Positions 13,701 to 27,600 are shown, counted from the first letter of the stretch. The stretch: 64,000 nt of DNA from Paragonimus westermani (GCA_008508345.1 QNGE01001709.1:3715-67714), one strand, 5' to 3'. Numbers and translations are program-made. Notes: generated from the sequence alone by a model not told the origin.

Positions 13701-16700
13701 CCAGTGAGTTCCGCTTAACCGCTTTGTAACGGCAGAAAGACACTTATTGCGGTATGTTAGCATTTCGTATACTGTCATTAGTCGCAAACGTAAAACACAG
13801 ATTGTATCCGTCAAACAATTAGAGACAGGCTGTAAGCGATCACGGTTACATTCACACCAATTGCAGTGTATGTTTACATTTTACTCGGCGTTTTTGGTGA
13901 TGTCACCTAGTGGATATTTTCTTTTTATGTTTGATTATCAACAACAGCACCAGTAATCATTGCTGTGCGTCTTCTTTCCACGGTGATTTTCTCGTTTCTA
14001 TTATTCATTTTGTCCACTTTTTCGTTTCCTTAGTGGTCTCTCCATCCATCCGAGGTTACCAAAGGTATGGACGTATTCGACGTTTGGTACGACAGTGGCG
14101 TGTCGTGGTTGAGTGTTCTGGGCGGTGCGTCTGATTCCCGTATATGATTGCTCAATGCTGTTTATTCGCAAGTTTTCAGTCAGTGTGTCACTTGACTACA
14201 ATCCGGGAATTCTATTGCGAATATCATCATCACAGACAGTAATACATCATTGGCTCACACTGGTGCTTAACTGCCATACATCCATGAAGAAGAAGAAAAG
14301 GAGGGGACAGGAAGAGACCTAACCGCTACATTTAAACTTGCGAAATCAAGGTGCCTACACCTTAAACAAACAACCGAGCTGTACTTAAAAGTAAGACCAT
14401 CAGCAAGGCAGCTTCATTATGGCTTTCACGGCCCGGCGTCATTAAGTGTATTCACTTTACAGTCAACTCGGACAAACAACATTCCTGCCACTGAGCTCGG
14501 TTAGAGGCCCTCTCACCCTCTCCAGCCACCGACTCTGAGTCGCGAAAGCCCCAGCCCGGGAGACGAAGCTGATCTACCGTGGTCAAACCCTTCGTGAACG
14601 ATTTCATTTGTCTGTACCACCTTGCGCCAATCGGCCGCAGCCTCGGCAAAGAATGCTCGGTGTGGCAGGCAACTAGTTGCTGTCTTTAGTTCATGTGCAG
14701 ATGTAAGGACTGAACAAAGAAACTTGTTTGACAGTTAGTGCCAAGCACCCACTTTTTAACTTCCTCGTTGCCTAGTCGCTGGTGCCCACTGATACGAGCG
14801 ATTCAACGCAGACGTCGGTGGTCGAATACCTGAGTACGGTTCACGTCATCTACCCTGAGCGGCCAAGTTTCGCCGCCGTAATTTCATACAGCCCTCACTG
14901 TCTTACACACACCACTCTTAAACCTCAGAAAGTTGCCTCTGTCGCTATAAGTGCCCCCTGATTGGCGAATACCACCCTAGCCTTAGAGATCCGCGCTCCT
15001 GTTTCGTTCCATACACCTCCATTGTTGCTGATGCAGCCTCCTAGGTACAAAAATCGATCAACAACCTCCATGGCTTCATTATCTAACATTAAATCTACGT
15101 TATCACAGCAATCTTGCAGATCCACATGGTATTTTGAGGCTGTAAAGCGCATTCCGAAGTACTTGGCAGAACGTGAAATACCGAGCGGTAGTATGGGATT
15201 AAAGAGCCGCTAGTATGTTCACATACTTGGTCGGTACACCCCTGCGTTTAAGCGGCTCGAAAAGTGTACATCGAACCACCGAATCGAACGTACTTTTATA
15301 GTAGAGAAATACGGCAAGTGTTGGCCGACGGTACACATGAAGCTGCTGCAGAATTTGACGATGTGTAAAAATGTGATCTACACATCCACGCTTAGGATGA
15401 AACCCTGCCTGCTCTTCCGTAATGTTTACCTCCGGGCGATGAAGTTGACGAAGTATAATGGATGTCAGAATCCTAGGAATGACTGGGGTCAAACTAATTC
15501 CCCTATAGTTTTCTCAAGACCTCCGAACGCCCTTCTTGAGTATGGGAACTATTATCGCGTGACCCCAGCAAGGAGGATGGTGTCCGTCTTCCACACAGGT
15601 TGAAACAACTGAGTGAAGGTCTCTATATTAACGCCTCCTCACATTCTTTGTACGAGATCCTCTGCACCAGCAGTCTTACTAAATTCGAGAGCCGCAATGC
15701 AAATGCGGACCTCAGTCTCAGTGGGTGGTTCCAACTCTACCGACCGCAGTGCTACATTAGGAGTTTGTGGCGGCAATACAGTAAAAGCAGGAGGTCAGCT
15801 GAATGGACCCTCACAGTATTCCACCTACCGCTCTAATCTTCTTTACTGTGAATGAGTGTGCCATATGTCTCGCTGATAGCTTCACTGACAGACAGTCACC
15901 TGGGACCAGTGGCACAAACCAGCTTAAAGAATTTGCTGATGTTCCCTGAATCAAAGACGGTCTCCATTTCCTTAACTTTTGCCACTAACCAAGCCCAACG
16001 ATCAGCCTTTAGGCTGCGTTTCAGTTGCATGCGGATATCTTTCCCAGTCTTATCATACGAACTGCCAGGAGAAATGTTCCGTCTGGCTTCTAATAAGTCC
16101 AGGGATTTCTCCGAGATCCAGTGTCTGTTCAACCCGTATACTCCCGTACCGTATGCTACTGCACCTGCTTCATATATTGCCTGCAACATATGGGTCCAGC
16201 AGCTATTAGGATCTTCGGAGTGAGTACTACTAAGGCAGCTTTATAAGCTGGTTTGGTATTTACGATTTACCGACGGTATAATCAGTTTCTCAGCAGCTAG
16301 TCGTTGTTGTCGTTGGATTCGTTGCCCGGCAAAAGTGAAAGCAAAACGACAACGTACCAGCGCGTGATCTGAATTCAAGTACGTGCTGCAGCAAGAACCC
16401 CGTCACCTATAATTAACGGCTATGTGGTTTATCTGAGACTAGGCCTGACCCGAAGAGGGCGGGCGCCAACTATAGCAATGACATGCACGGTGCCTAAAAT
16501 TAGTGCTGGCTGAAAATAGTTTGTGTTCAACGTAGAATGACAACAGTCGTCCGCCATTATCCGAACGATGTGGTGCTATTCCAAACCTGCCACCTAGAGG
16601 AGATTCGGCCTCATCAAGGTGGCCAAACTGGGCATTCAAGTCTCCAGCCAGGACGACTGCCAGAACCATGTTTCGACCAGAGGAGAGCGGCCAGGTCCAA

Positions 16701-18654
16701 ATAAAAGGCGTGCTTGACGCCCACGTCAGTACACTCAGTAGGAGCCTAAACAGACAGAATAAATAGATTTCTGAAAGTTTTTCGCTTAGAGCTGGCCTTA
16801 ACAGAACCTACCAGACAGACAGCACAAAGCCCATTGTTAACAGAAATCTAATCCACTAATGCGGCTGCAGCCCTAATGCTGAAGACTATACCTAATCCAG
16901 CCTGGCCCGTAACGGCGGCCGTAGAGTCGCCCGAAGTGTTTAACCAGTATCGAGTAGACAATGTTTGTGCAGTTAGTTCCGTACGTTGACTACTCTCCTG
17001 GATTCTAATTTCTGGGATACAGCAGACGTCGGCATTCAACGAGTCCAGCGTTCATGCGGGGGCGGCTTGCCGACCTATCTGTTTTAACGTGCCAACGTTG
17101 AAGACACCTATAGTAACCCTCATTCTAGATCTACGTGAAGAACGAGGAAGGTCTGAAGCTGAGCTGTAAGAGATGGGACTTTTCGTCACAGTTTCACTTT
17201 GATTAGCTGTCTCTATCGTGGGGTCTGCAGAGGAATTCCCAGAAGTGGGGATCGTAAGGAGCTTGAGATCTAAGTTTGGTAAGATAGTGGAGGATGGGTC
17301 GTCAGTAGAATGTTTTCATCCCTCCACCACGCTGTATGCAGCAAACAGGGCGACCCGGTTTACACTGCAAGACGGCCGATACAGTATGGAATTACTGGTG
17401 TTTTGATTATTCATGGTTGTGTGTGGGCTGAGATACTGCTAGGACGCTCAGACCTAGACAGGTGAGCGATTAGGGTTCTCAGCCAAAGCCTTCGGCTTAA
17501 AAGCCTGTACAGCAAGGCAGCGGGTGGGTGGTACTGTACCGGAACTGGTACATTTTTTGAAAACAGACGCCAACCCCCAACCTGGAGGATCGGTTTGTCA
17601 GACCTCTACCTGTTGGCCTGCCTGGTATGAATTGCGGATATTTTACAATCGTTCGGGAGTGTCTAAAGGCCTAAGATGTCTCAGCCCACCAAGTGGCCTG
17701 ATCAAGGTGGCTAATGTTTAATTTATTGATTTTCGTTTTTAGTCTGTGTGCATTCATTATTACCTGCTTCGCGACCAGTCTCCCTACTCCCGCTTTCGAT
17801 AGTGTCCTCAAGGTCTCTGCTGTGTTGACATGTTGACCGTTTTCGGAGCTTGTTTTATTAACCACTGATTTGTTGTGTTGTGCAAAGAGACATCTACTCA
17901 GGTCTCGTCACTGTTGTGATATGCGGTCCTTTTGAGATCGGATTACCACATGCCGTTTTTGTGACCCGTAATGTTTTTTTTATCAACATTCGCTGACATC
18001 ACTAGTATATCAGACAACCTTAGTGGAATCGTTGAGCTAGTACAAATACGGTGTGGCAGACGTAATTTGCTTTTTACGGCACACTATTAGGATTCGCTCT
18101 TTTTACTGATGCACTGTTGCTTAGAAATGCAATGTATTGTGACTAATGTGATACGTCTGTTAATTGTGACAAGTCGTAATCTGTCTGTAACAGCAACTGG
18201 TATTTTTCTGGCTACGAGTTGTTTCGATTTGTTTCTTCGCCATGTATTTCGGTGGCCGATGCGTATGTTTACACACGCTGGCATAAATCGAGACTTCAGT
18301 CTAGTAGTTAAAACTCCCCGTATCAGTGTTTGATGATCTTATTTCGTCTACTTGAAGATTTCGTGTTGGTGGTTTAAACCCAAAGAATTGAATGCTACCA
18401 ATGCATATCTCACTGGTAATCGCTTGAATTTATTTTGTGCGCACTGTCTGAAAAATTATCCGAATGGATGCTTCTTTGAGATTAGGCATTACAGTTGGGC
18501 ATGGATTTGTATAACAGTAAAAATTAAACACGTATGGAAATGTCAGTATTGAATTGCACGAATTACGGTTTCCATAGCCGACCAAATCCGCACACGAAAG
18601 TAAGCAAGCTTGAATCATGGGCTATCAAAGTTTCGGGTTGATAAATCGAAACTN

Positions 18655-18699
<45 letters not shown>

Positions 18700-21600
18700 G
18701 TTTATCAATAACATGTTAAACACGACGCCCAAACTGTTCAACTTCATTCGTACTAAATTTGGCGCGGATATTTTACAATCGTTCGGGAGTGTCTAAAGGC
18801 CTAAGATGTCTCAGCCCACCAAGTGGCCTGATCAAGGTGGCTAATGTTTAATTTATTGATTTTCGTTTTTAGTCTGTGTGCATTCATTATTACCTGCTTC
18901 GCGACCAGTCTCCCTACTCCCGCTTTCGATAGTGTCCTCAAGGTCTCTGCTGTGTTGACATGTTGACCGTTTTCGGAGCTTGTTTTATTAACCACTGATT
19001 TGTTGTGTTGTGCAAAGAGACATCTACTCAGGTCTCGTCACTGTTGTGATATGCGGTCCTTTTGAGATCGGATTACCACATGCCGTTTTTGTGACCCGTA
19101 ATGTTTTTTTTATCAACATTCGCTGACATCACTAGTATATCAGACAACCTTAGTGGAATCGTTGAGCTAGTACAAATACGGTGTGGCAGACGTAATTTGC
19201 TTTTTACGGCACACTATTAGGATTCGCTCTTTTTACTGATGCACTGTTGCTTAGAAATGCAATGTATTGTGACTAATGTGATACGTCTGTTAATTGTGAC
19301 AAGTCGTAATCTGTCTGTAACAGCAACTGGTATTTTTCTGGCTACGAGTTGTTTCGATTTGTTTCTTCGCCATGTATTTCGGTGGCCGATGCGTATGTTT
19401 ACACACGCTGGCATAAATCGAGACTTCAGTCTAGTAGTTAAAACTCCCCGTATCAGTGTTTGATGATCTTATTTCGTCTACTTGAAGATTTCGTGTTGGT
19501 GGTTTAAACCCAAAGAATTGAATGCTACCAATGCATATCTCACTGGTAATCGCTTGAATTTATTTTGTGCGCACTGTCTGAAAAATTATCCGAATGGATG
19601 CTTCTTTGAGATTAGGCATTACAGTTGGGCATGGATTTGTATAACAGTAAAAATTAAACACGTATGGAAATGTCAGTATTGAATTGCACGAATTACGGTT
19701 TCCATAGCCGACCAAATCCGCACACGAAAGTAAGCAAGCTTGAATCATGGGCTATCAAAGTTTCGGGTTGATAAATCGAAACTGGAATTTGGTACTGCAG
19801 AGTTTTCACATTGGGGTGATTCACATAACCTCAGCCGTGCTGTGAATTGTAGTGGAAGAATGAGGCATGGAAAAGTTATTCTTGAAAGAAACGGCCAACG
19901 CTTGAGACGATTTGTTGTGGCTCTTTCATGCGTATCGCTTTCGGTCATGTTCAAGTACGACACATGTCGGTTGTCTCCGGCGGTGTGGACCACGCAGTTG
20001 TGATAATTCGCTTCATTAGTCAACCCTAGGGGGCTGTAAAATAGCTGTGGTAAAAACGTTACAGAAATGATAGATGGGCAATCTTTTTTAACTTTGATCG
20101 TTTCGTGATCTTCAATTGATATTCCCCTTGTTCTCAGTCAACGTTGATAACAACGTTGATAGGTCAGTTCGACTTTTCCTTTTCTAGAATTCTAATATCA
20201 CAGTGGTATTTCATCAACATCCTAACAGCCGTGAGCCTTACCAGTAGATACTGTGGCTCAGGCCACCGCTCATTTAAACGGTGACGTGGTGTATCGTACA
20301 CGAGAAAGTGTTCCCGAAAAGGTTAGCGATAATAATAATGGTAGCAATCACAAGCGATACTGAAAGAGGACTAGGCGGAAGAACGAGAGTTGCTGTGGAT
20401 GCAGTTAGGCTGTTGAATGCTACAGACTGCCGTCTCGGCTAGCGTTTCTAATCAGCCATTTGAGTGGTCACGGGGACCCCAACAAGATAGGTGACACCTA
20501 CTCACTTTGCACAATGGAGCAGTCAACGCCTTCATACCTCGTGACGACGTTGTTGCTTGACAACCACACGGTTTTATCCAACTGTTGGTGGTCTCGGTGT
20601 GTAATGTCGGTTGCAGTAAATGTCCATCTGGCATGCGGAGTACGTGACCCAACCACGGAGGGCTGTGCATCATGATTAGTTGATCGGGCATCCCTAAGGT
20701 TTGAGAATACGCGCCGGCAAATGGCCGTATTGCCCACGAGATCAGTTCACTCGATGTGAACTAATTGGTGGAGACAACAACGGTCAACTACAGTAAGTCT
20801 GCTCATATCTTCGTAGGGAACAGTCCACGTTTCCGTACCATAGAACAGGACAGAACATACATGCGCATTGTGGGCCCTTCGTTCTAGTGACGACCGAACA
20901 TCTTTTTGATGCAACAGATGACTCAGGTTGGCAAAGGCAATCCGTGAGAATGCCCAGTTTGCACCGACGACATTTTACTCTTTTATGGTGCGAAGCGTCT
21001 TTCTTACGAACCAGCTCGATCAGTCACCTTATTCTGCATGGTCCGCATGTCTTCGGCAGAGGGGCTCAGTAAGATAATGTCTTTCGCATATTCCATGTCG
21101 GTGAACCCAGTGCCAGGTAGAATTGAACGTCAAGCCCACTGGATTCCTCGAGCGCGCCCTTCAGAACGTCGTCCGTGACAAAGTCGAATAGAGAGGAGAA
21201 GATGGGACACCGTTGATGAACACCACTGGAGATGATAAATACCCGAGGCAGTTGCCCATAAGCCCTTGCTCTGCCCGGAGAGTGGGAATACAGTGATCTC
21301 AAGAGACTCACTTGTTTTCCTGCTACTCCCTTACGAAGAGGGGAGTTGCAGAGGACGTTACGGACAGTCGAATCGAAAGTAACCTTTAGGTCTAGACAGA
21401 CCACGACCGTCGGTTGCTCATGAGGGTGCCGATGCTCCAGGGTCGGTCACAGGGTGGAAATGTGATCAACGCACCCACGACCGGACCGAAATTTCGCCTG
21501 TTTCTCACTGTCTGACCTCCTCTGGGTTTAGTGAGACTACATAACGTAGGATCAGTGAGTAACTTAGACGCAACAGCCACTCGGTTGATGCCACTGTGGT

Positions 21601-24600
21601 TGTCACATAGAATTCGGCTCTCTTTCCTGAACACGGGAGTTACTGTGGGTAAGCACAAATCACGAGATACCTCTTTGGTTTCCCAACTTGTCTGTTGTCA
21701 ACCTCTCCTCACCACTGTTGGAAAGGGAAGTGGAGAGGGGATGTGGTCCGGGTGTCTTGTCACGTTTCATTGGCTTACGTTCCAGGGCTACTTTTGCTTC
21801 CGATGTAGGACCGTCTGGAACGCAATAACTGACCATTCGGGTTCCGTGGTCTACGTAGTCTGGTTGAGGCCAGCTGAACTGTTCCTCAGAATGTTCGGCC
21901 CACTCGTCAAATCGATGCGGTTGGCTAGTGATGAGTGGAATGTATTTTTCGCATATGATCTCATCTACGTCTGCTTGAAGGACAGTACAACCTCGGATCA
22001 TGGAGAACGGCTTTCTGTTAGTTCCAGATGAGAAAGGCTTTTTGTACCGTTCGTCTCAGTGGGGTTCACGGTCTTTGCGTAAACTTCTGGCCAGCTTGAT
22101 TTCTGGTCATTTTCGAAGCCGTCTCCGGTTCGTTTGAAAACTCGTTTTGTTTGCCTCGTAAAAATGCCTAAAACACTACTTTTTCAGACAAGCTCCAGAG
22201 CTGCCGGAGGTGTGATTCCCCGTCTTTCACGAGCACTCGCGACCTTCAGTTAGTGTGTGCGTGTATGTGGAGGGGGAGGGTTGAATGACATGATTGTACA
22301 GACACCTGCGGCGTCGGAATGGTTGGGATTGTCAACGGTGTCGGATGCGCCATGAATGAACATTGTTGTTTGCGAAGTCGCTTAGCCGTTCGGATTGTAG
22401 GGCTAAAGGTCACGAGATGTCGAACGACGACGAGAGTGGTGCCACTTGTAACTGGCACCGATATAGCGTTTGTATTCGTGGCCTCGTTGTGGTTGACGAG
22501 CACTCTAACAGTTTGATATTATGGTGCCTTGTTTTGTTGGTTTGAATCGTAACATTAGCTTCTTTGCTATGCTGCACCATCAGCTGCCACTGAAGCGATC
22601 ACCCATGCAGCTCATCCTAGCCTTGGCTGTACGCGGTTGACCTCGACCATTCAGGGCTATTTCGCTGGTGGAATTATGCAAACCTGGATCAGAGTGTAGT
22701 GCTTGATCTGGAACGTGTTTGTTTAAGGATACATATCAAAAGGCGCCCACTTGTAAATAGAGCATTGTGATAGCCTTATAAACTGTGTCGTTGTTTCATG
22801 CTTAATGGGTTCTCACGTGCAATACTTTCCACTTGTGTTTACTGAGAGATTATATATAAGTTAGGGATTTGTTCCACACAAATTGGTCACCACTCACAAC
22901 CGGTCACAACTTTCACATTCGGATGGACTTTTCAGTCAACTCTTATTTAAGAGACACCAGAATTGATTTCTCTCCGTATTGGAACTCGTGAGTAGCTCAT
23001 ACTTACGACTAAACCAGGATTTAAAAATCGGTTCACGTCCGCATGTGCATCATCCACAGGCGATTGCGACCTAGCGTTTAGGTGTAATAATGCGGTCGTA
23101 CCAAATGTACGTTGGATGCATGACCTGGAGTTCAAATCCTGGCCTTCGTAAAGATCCCACTACTATCGGGCTTTTGATAGGAGAGAACTGTTCCCTAAAA
23201 TTTCTTTTGTAAAGGCTGTGATTATAAAGCCTACGTTAATGGGTCTTAAATGTTTACCTACTCTCGATTCTTCCTTGGATTTGCAGATGGTCCAAATCAT
23301 ATTACGAACCTCGACAACGTTCCAGTTGCTGATCTCTACTTAGAAGGTCAAGATCAGTTTCGCGGATGGTTCTCATCCTCACTCTTGTTGAGTGTTGCAT
23401 TGCGTTCCCGTGCACCGTACAAGTGAGTAAGACGCCTCCTCATTTGTGTTTTGCTCTGGTCTGCATTGTTGAGTTCCTCCCCTCCCAATAACGTTGGGGC
23501 TACGGACTGTCTCTTTTGCCGCTACTCGACTCAGGCTAACAAGCAAGTGTTCATGTGTCTCTTCTCACAACTGATTTTGTTGTACATCCTGTCGGGGTTG
23601 TATTTGATTGTTCTTCCGTTGTGATGGACGTAGTGGTTTAGTTTTCTGGTAGCTGCTTTTCACGTAATTTCGCAATCGAATCAAACGCACGAGGCACAGG
23701 ACATTCTTAACCACACCAGGTCACTGGTAACCTTTTCGTGCGGCATTTAGTGACAGGATTCGTTAATCTTCTTTCCAATACGCTGCTTGTAATATGGGAG
23801 GCTTTTCAGTCTAAACCACATCCGTTGCAGTGATCTCAGTGAAAGGAAATGCATGCGCTGTACTAGACGAGCTACGGATTCATGCTGTGAGCTCGAAGCT
23901 CTCGTATTTTAAAACGGTTTTCTAGATTAGACCAACCTGTGAAAAGTCAGGGCTTCGGCTGGATTCGAACCAGCTTTAGACACAGCATGCCTCAACGCGG
24001 CAAGCACTGTACCAGCTCAGCTACGAGGCTACACCAGGAGCTTGGAAATTTCTCATTTAGACTCCGTTACCCACCCGTCCCACTGTCTCATATGGAATCC
24101 ACCAAATGATTCAGGGGATCGAATTCCCCGGCAGGATTTCTCAAACAGTTCACGCTGAAATCCACGAACGTCACTGCTGAGCATAGAATCATTTGGTGGA
24201 TTCCATATGAGACAGTGGGACGGGTGAGTAACAGTCTAAATGGGAAATTTCCGAGCTCCTGGTGTGGCCTCGTAGCTCAGCTGGTAGAGCGCTTGCCGCG
24301 TTGAGGCATGCTGTGTCTATCGCTGGTTCGAATCCAGCTCTAACTTTTCACAGTTGGGTCTCATCTAAAATCATAAATCTGCCACACTACTCATTAGTAA
24401 AACGATTTTTGCCGTTTTCACCTGCTTCTTACCCAAGAGACGGCTTCACACCATCGATATTAATATATGCACCTTGCTAATTGTCACTCACCATGCATTT
24501 TGCACATTTGTCCTTTAGGTCTGTTGTTGTTCATGGCTTAACAGCTGATTCCGATGGCAGAAAAATGTCGAAATCTGTGGGCAATGTGATTTCTCCAAAG

Positions 24601-27600
24601 GATCTACTTGAAAGGCATGATGGTTGCGTGGATATACTCCGTCACTGGGCTGCCTGTAGCGCCTTGGATTCCGTTACTACAGTCGGGCACAAAGAAGTCG
24701 ACCAGCATGCAGCTCGTTATAAAGCGGTGAGCTCGCTTATTCAATGGTTAATGACCCTGTACTGACTTCCATCATTTCCCTGTCAGCTCGTTTTGTCATG
24801 TTACTCGGGGGTCTTGTTTACTTAATACAAGCTTCATTAACATTCGCGATCACTTGCAGTCAACCGATAATTATTGACAGTATATTCATTATGGGTATCA
24901 ATTCCTCTGATTTTTACTGACAGTTGCGCAACAGCCTTCGTTTCATGTTGGGGAACCTGTCGGACTTTCAACCATTGAACCAACTTTACACCCTCACTGG
25001 CTGTGCAACGTCTGGTCTTTCAAATATGAACGACCTAGTTTTGCAGCTGATTAAAGCCACCTGCCCATCCTCGCTCGCCTCTTCAACATCCCTCGGAGTA
25101 CTGGACCGTGCTGTTCTCTGTTGGCTCGGGCGCTTGGTACAGGGTGCCGTGCACATATACTATCCCAATTGCCGCTTTAGCACGCTGCTTTCCGAAGTAG
25201 ATCAGCTCGTCTCCAGACTTTCGTCTATCTATGTGACTGCTATGAAGGATTCGTGAGTTCTGCTTGGGTATCCTGAATTCTTGTGTGTACACCGGTTGTT
25301 TTGTTTGCTGTGAGCGTCCCTGTCGCGCTGTCACCTGAATACACAAAAGTGACAAGCAGTTCGGTAGTACTTGGCTTGTTTCCGGTTTCATTTCTTTTTG
25401 GAGTTGTACACTGCTACCTAGCCTCCTTGGCAAGATCCCGGTGAAGTGATTAATTATGGACGCAGTTTTATTTAGCTATATTGCGACCTCTAACTCAGTC
25501 TCGGAAGCCTGTGCCATTCGTTAGTTTATTCTAGTTCTTTCGGAGTTACACCGCTTTTGATGGCACCTCCGTAAACGGTATCCGCCTGCAGAATAGCCCG
25601 TTATAAGGGCTGAAGTCAAAGGATGCCGGCACATGACCATTACCACAAATGACTTGCACTGCACCACCTGCAGTCACACTCGCATTCCGTACCCAGTGTG
25701 AACCTGAAAAAGTAAGACTGGGAGGCCGTTGTGTTCCAGTTGATCAACACTGATTGGCCGGTTGGTAGACTAACACGAAAGTGGACCCCTTATATCTTGG
25801 AAAAAAATACAAAACTCCAGTGACAAGGTCAGTGTTAGCAAGAAAAATGTGGAACATATGGGGAAAGTGGTATTTCTGTACTGAAATACATATTCGTTCA
25901 TCCTGGGATGGAAAACTAAGTATTGACTTTGAACTCCGAATCATACAAATGCTCCGACTTACAGTACACTAAAGCTGTAGGGTAAAGTTAAAAAAAGCCA
26001 ACATGATCTATGTTTCTGAGGAAAGTGCGTGGTGTATCAAACGACAGTGGTCGTTGGTTGGCAGGAACGAAACAGTTAACTTGCTTACATTTTACGCATT
26101 TGCCGTCTCTTCCTTGATGGTATGACACAAGTACGTTAATGATGGTCGACTGATTCGTCGCCGCAATCATCACAACGTCGTATGGTCGTGCCATCTATGG
26201 TTCCTGTGTGTACCGAGCGCCTAAATTCACAGCTTCCTAACTGTTACTCATTGAACATTGCGACGTCCGTCAGGATCGCATTCTTTCAACCGGTCCCGCC
26301 TAAGATCAATAGTGCAACGCCCAAGACTTGAATAATGCCCTGTTATCTTAGCTTCTGGATGCCAAAATGTTGCTTACCCCATTTTGAACAGTTCCCACTT
26401 TTATGCATTTCATGCAACCATGCCATCTTTTAGTAATCTCTCCCTCCCTCAAGTCGACAACAACCTTGGTTCGAATGACAGAAGTGGTGAGCTAAAGTTT
26501 GTTTGGGTGGCGTTCACAGAAAACGAAGTGTGCAAAACTTCACCATGGTGGCCACGTTAAAATGACTCATTCACTCGAGGTTTTCTGGTGTCATCAACGT
26601 GGAACGCTGTCCGACGTTAACCGGCCGCGCACACGTCCGTTGACTTGAGGAATAACGTTATAGTCACCGGACAATTTTGCTGTTGGTCTGGGCATGAACT
26701 AACATATGAACAGCACTTCATTCAGTAGTTTTTGTAGGCAAGGTAACCCACGAGTAAGTGGTCCGAGTGATCTTGGATAGTGGGATATTTCAGGGTTGTG
26801 TTGATGGATTTTAATACTCCGGAGGTAAGTGGTGTTACTTGTCATCTGAGAAAACCAAAAGTCTACCGAAAGGGGGGAAGGGTAATGTTGTCAAAGTGAA
26901 ATAAATGACACTCATTACGATTAACTTTCCTTGCAACACAAAGCACACGCCTGATATATGTCAAAACAGATGTAGGCATTTTGCTAAGTAATCTGAAAAT
27001 AGATAATCGTTTATTGTAGGCTTAATATAGTGTTTTCTCGGTTAACCTGTCTCTGAGGATATGGTAGTTAACCTGAACTGGCCTGATATGTTAGGATACT
27101 GTTAACACACTTTTGGGGTAAAATCAGTGCGGTGGTATACGAATGGTAGATACTCGCTGATCGTATAGGGGTTATTTTCACCCGTTGGAGTGAGCTTACT
27201 CGACGTGTTAGGTAGTAGTTAAAACTAGTTCTTTTGCTCAGATACTGGTACACTCTGTTGTCCACCACTTTGCGCAGTACCACTTAGGAAGACTAATCCC
27301 AGTTCGGCCGTTATATATCAGGAGGTCGCGACTACATCTGTCGTGAACTGAGTGTTTAGACTAGTTGTCATTTAGACTTGATCTCAACGGACAAACTATA
27401 TTTTGCGTTCATTTGTTTACCGAGTGCACCCTGATGCCAAGGTTCATGATTCAGTGGTCAGGTTGACGGTTGCTTTTGGACGAATTTAAGTTCCAACGTA
27501 TTGTCGTATTGCCGAACGTGTAGCCAACCGATGTGTCGAAATGACGAGGCAAAATGACAACAGGACGTCTTCATAATTTGCAAAATTACGATGCGCAATT

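Larger units (their letters stand above)
11935..13800 (-). mobile_element. Penelope-like element with GIY-YIG module
   Basis: A - strand Penelope-like retroelement inside IARS2 intron 11. Read on the - strand it shows an N-terminal part around 13,335-13,600, RT motif [18 protein letters not shown] (about 13,330), motif [26 protein letters not shown] (about 13,040), a thumb/linker region (12,562-13,014), and a C-terminal endonuclease resembling GIY-YIG (12,340-12,543, including [19 protein letters not shown]). Frameshifts and stops separate the pieces, so it is inactive. The flanks carry a similar sequence in direct orientation at 11,937-12,050 and 13,680-13,797, matching the terminal repeats typical of this order. 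Confidence 0.85.
14220..17633 (-). mobile_element. RTE-like LINE, nearly full length, inactivated
   Basis: A - strand non-LTR retrotransposon of about 3.4 kb in IARS2 intron 12. In order on the - strand: a GC-rich 5' end (about 17,633-17,100), an apurinic-type endonuclease (17,039-16,439, including GDLNAQFG), a linker (16,189-15,896), a reverse transcriptase (15,492-14,925) and a 3' UTR ending in a (TGA)n-like tail (14,440-14,220). The one-ORF layout, length and motifs such as [17 protein letters not shown] fit the RTE clade. Stops and frameshifts abound, and the YADD-containing part of the RT is deleted. Confidence 0.87.
23920..24375. repeat. Long inverted repeat with tRNA-like sequence in both arms
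   Basis: Two arms of about 190 bp (23,920-24,112 and 24,187-24,375) are near reverse complements, separated by a 74-bp spacer. The inner ends are nearly exact (AATCATTTGGTGGATTCCATA against its complement, then GAGACAGTGGGACGGG). The outer part of each arm holds a tRNA-like sequence with A-box and B-box. It lies in IARS2 intron 13. A fold-back or MITE-like element derived from a tRNA-related SINE is likely. Confidence 0.85.

Noticed and set aside
15852..16223. A + strand 123-codon frame as a host gene
   Set aside because: It is the antisense of the RTE-like LINE linker, which reads on the - strand as [16 protein letters not shown].
18087..19748. Pairs of identical small proteins at 18,087-18,618 and 19,217-19,748
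   Set aside because: They are identical only because the DNA is duplicated there. The frames overlap on both strands and resemble no protein family.
24266..24345. A functional tRNA gene
   Set aside because: The T arm and D arm are good, but the acceptor ends do not pair and the stretch between anticodon-like stem and T arm is too long. It lies in an inverted repeat, so a tRNA-derived element is more likely.
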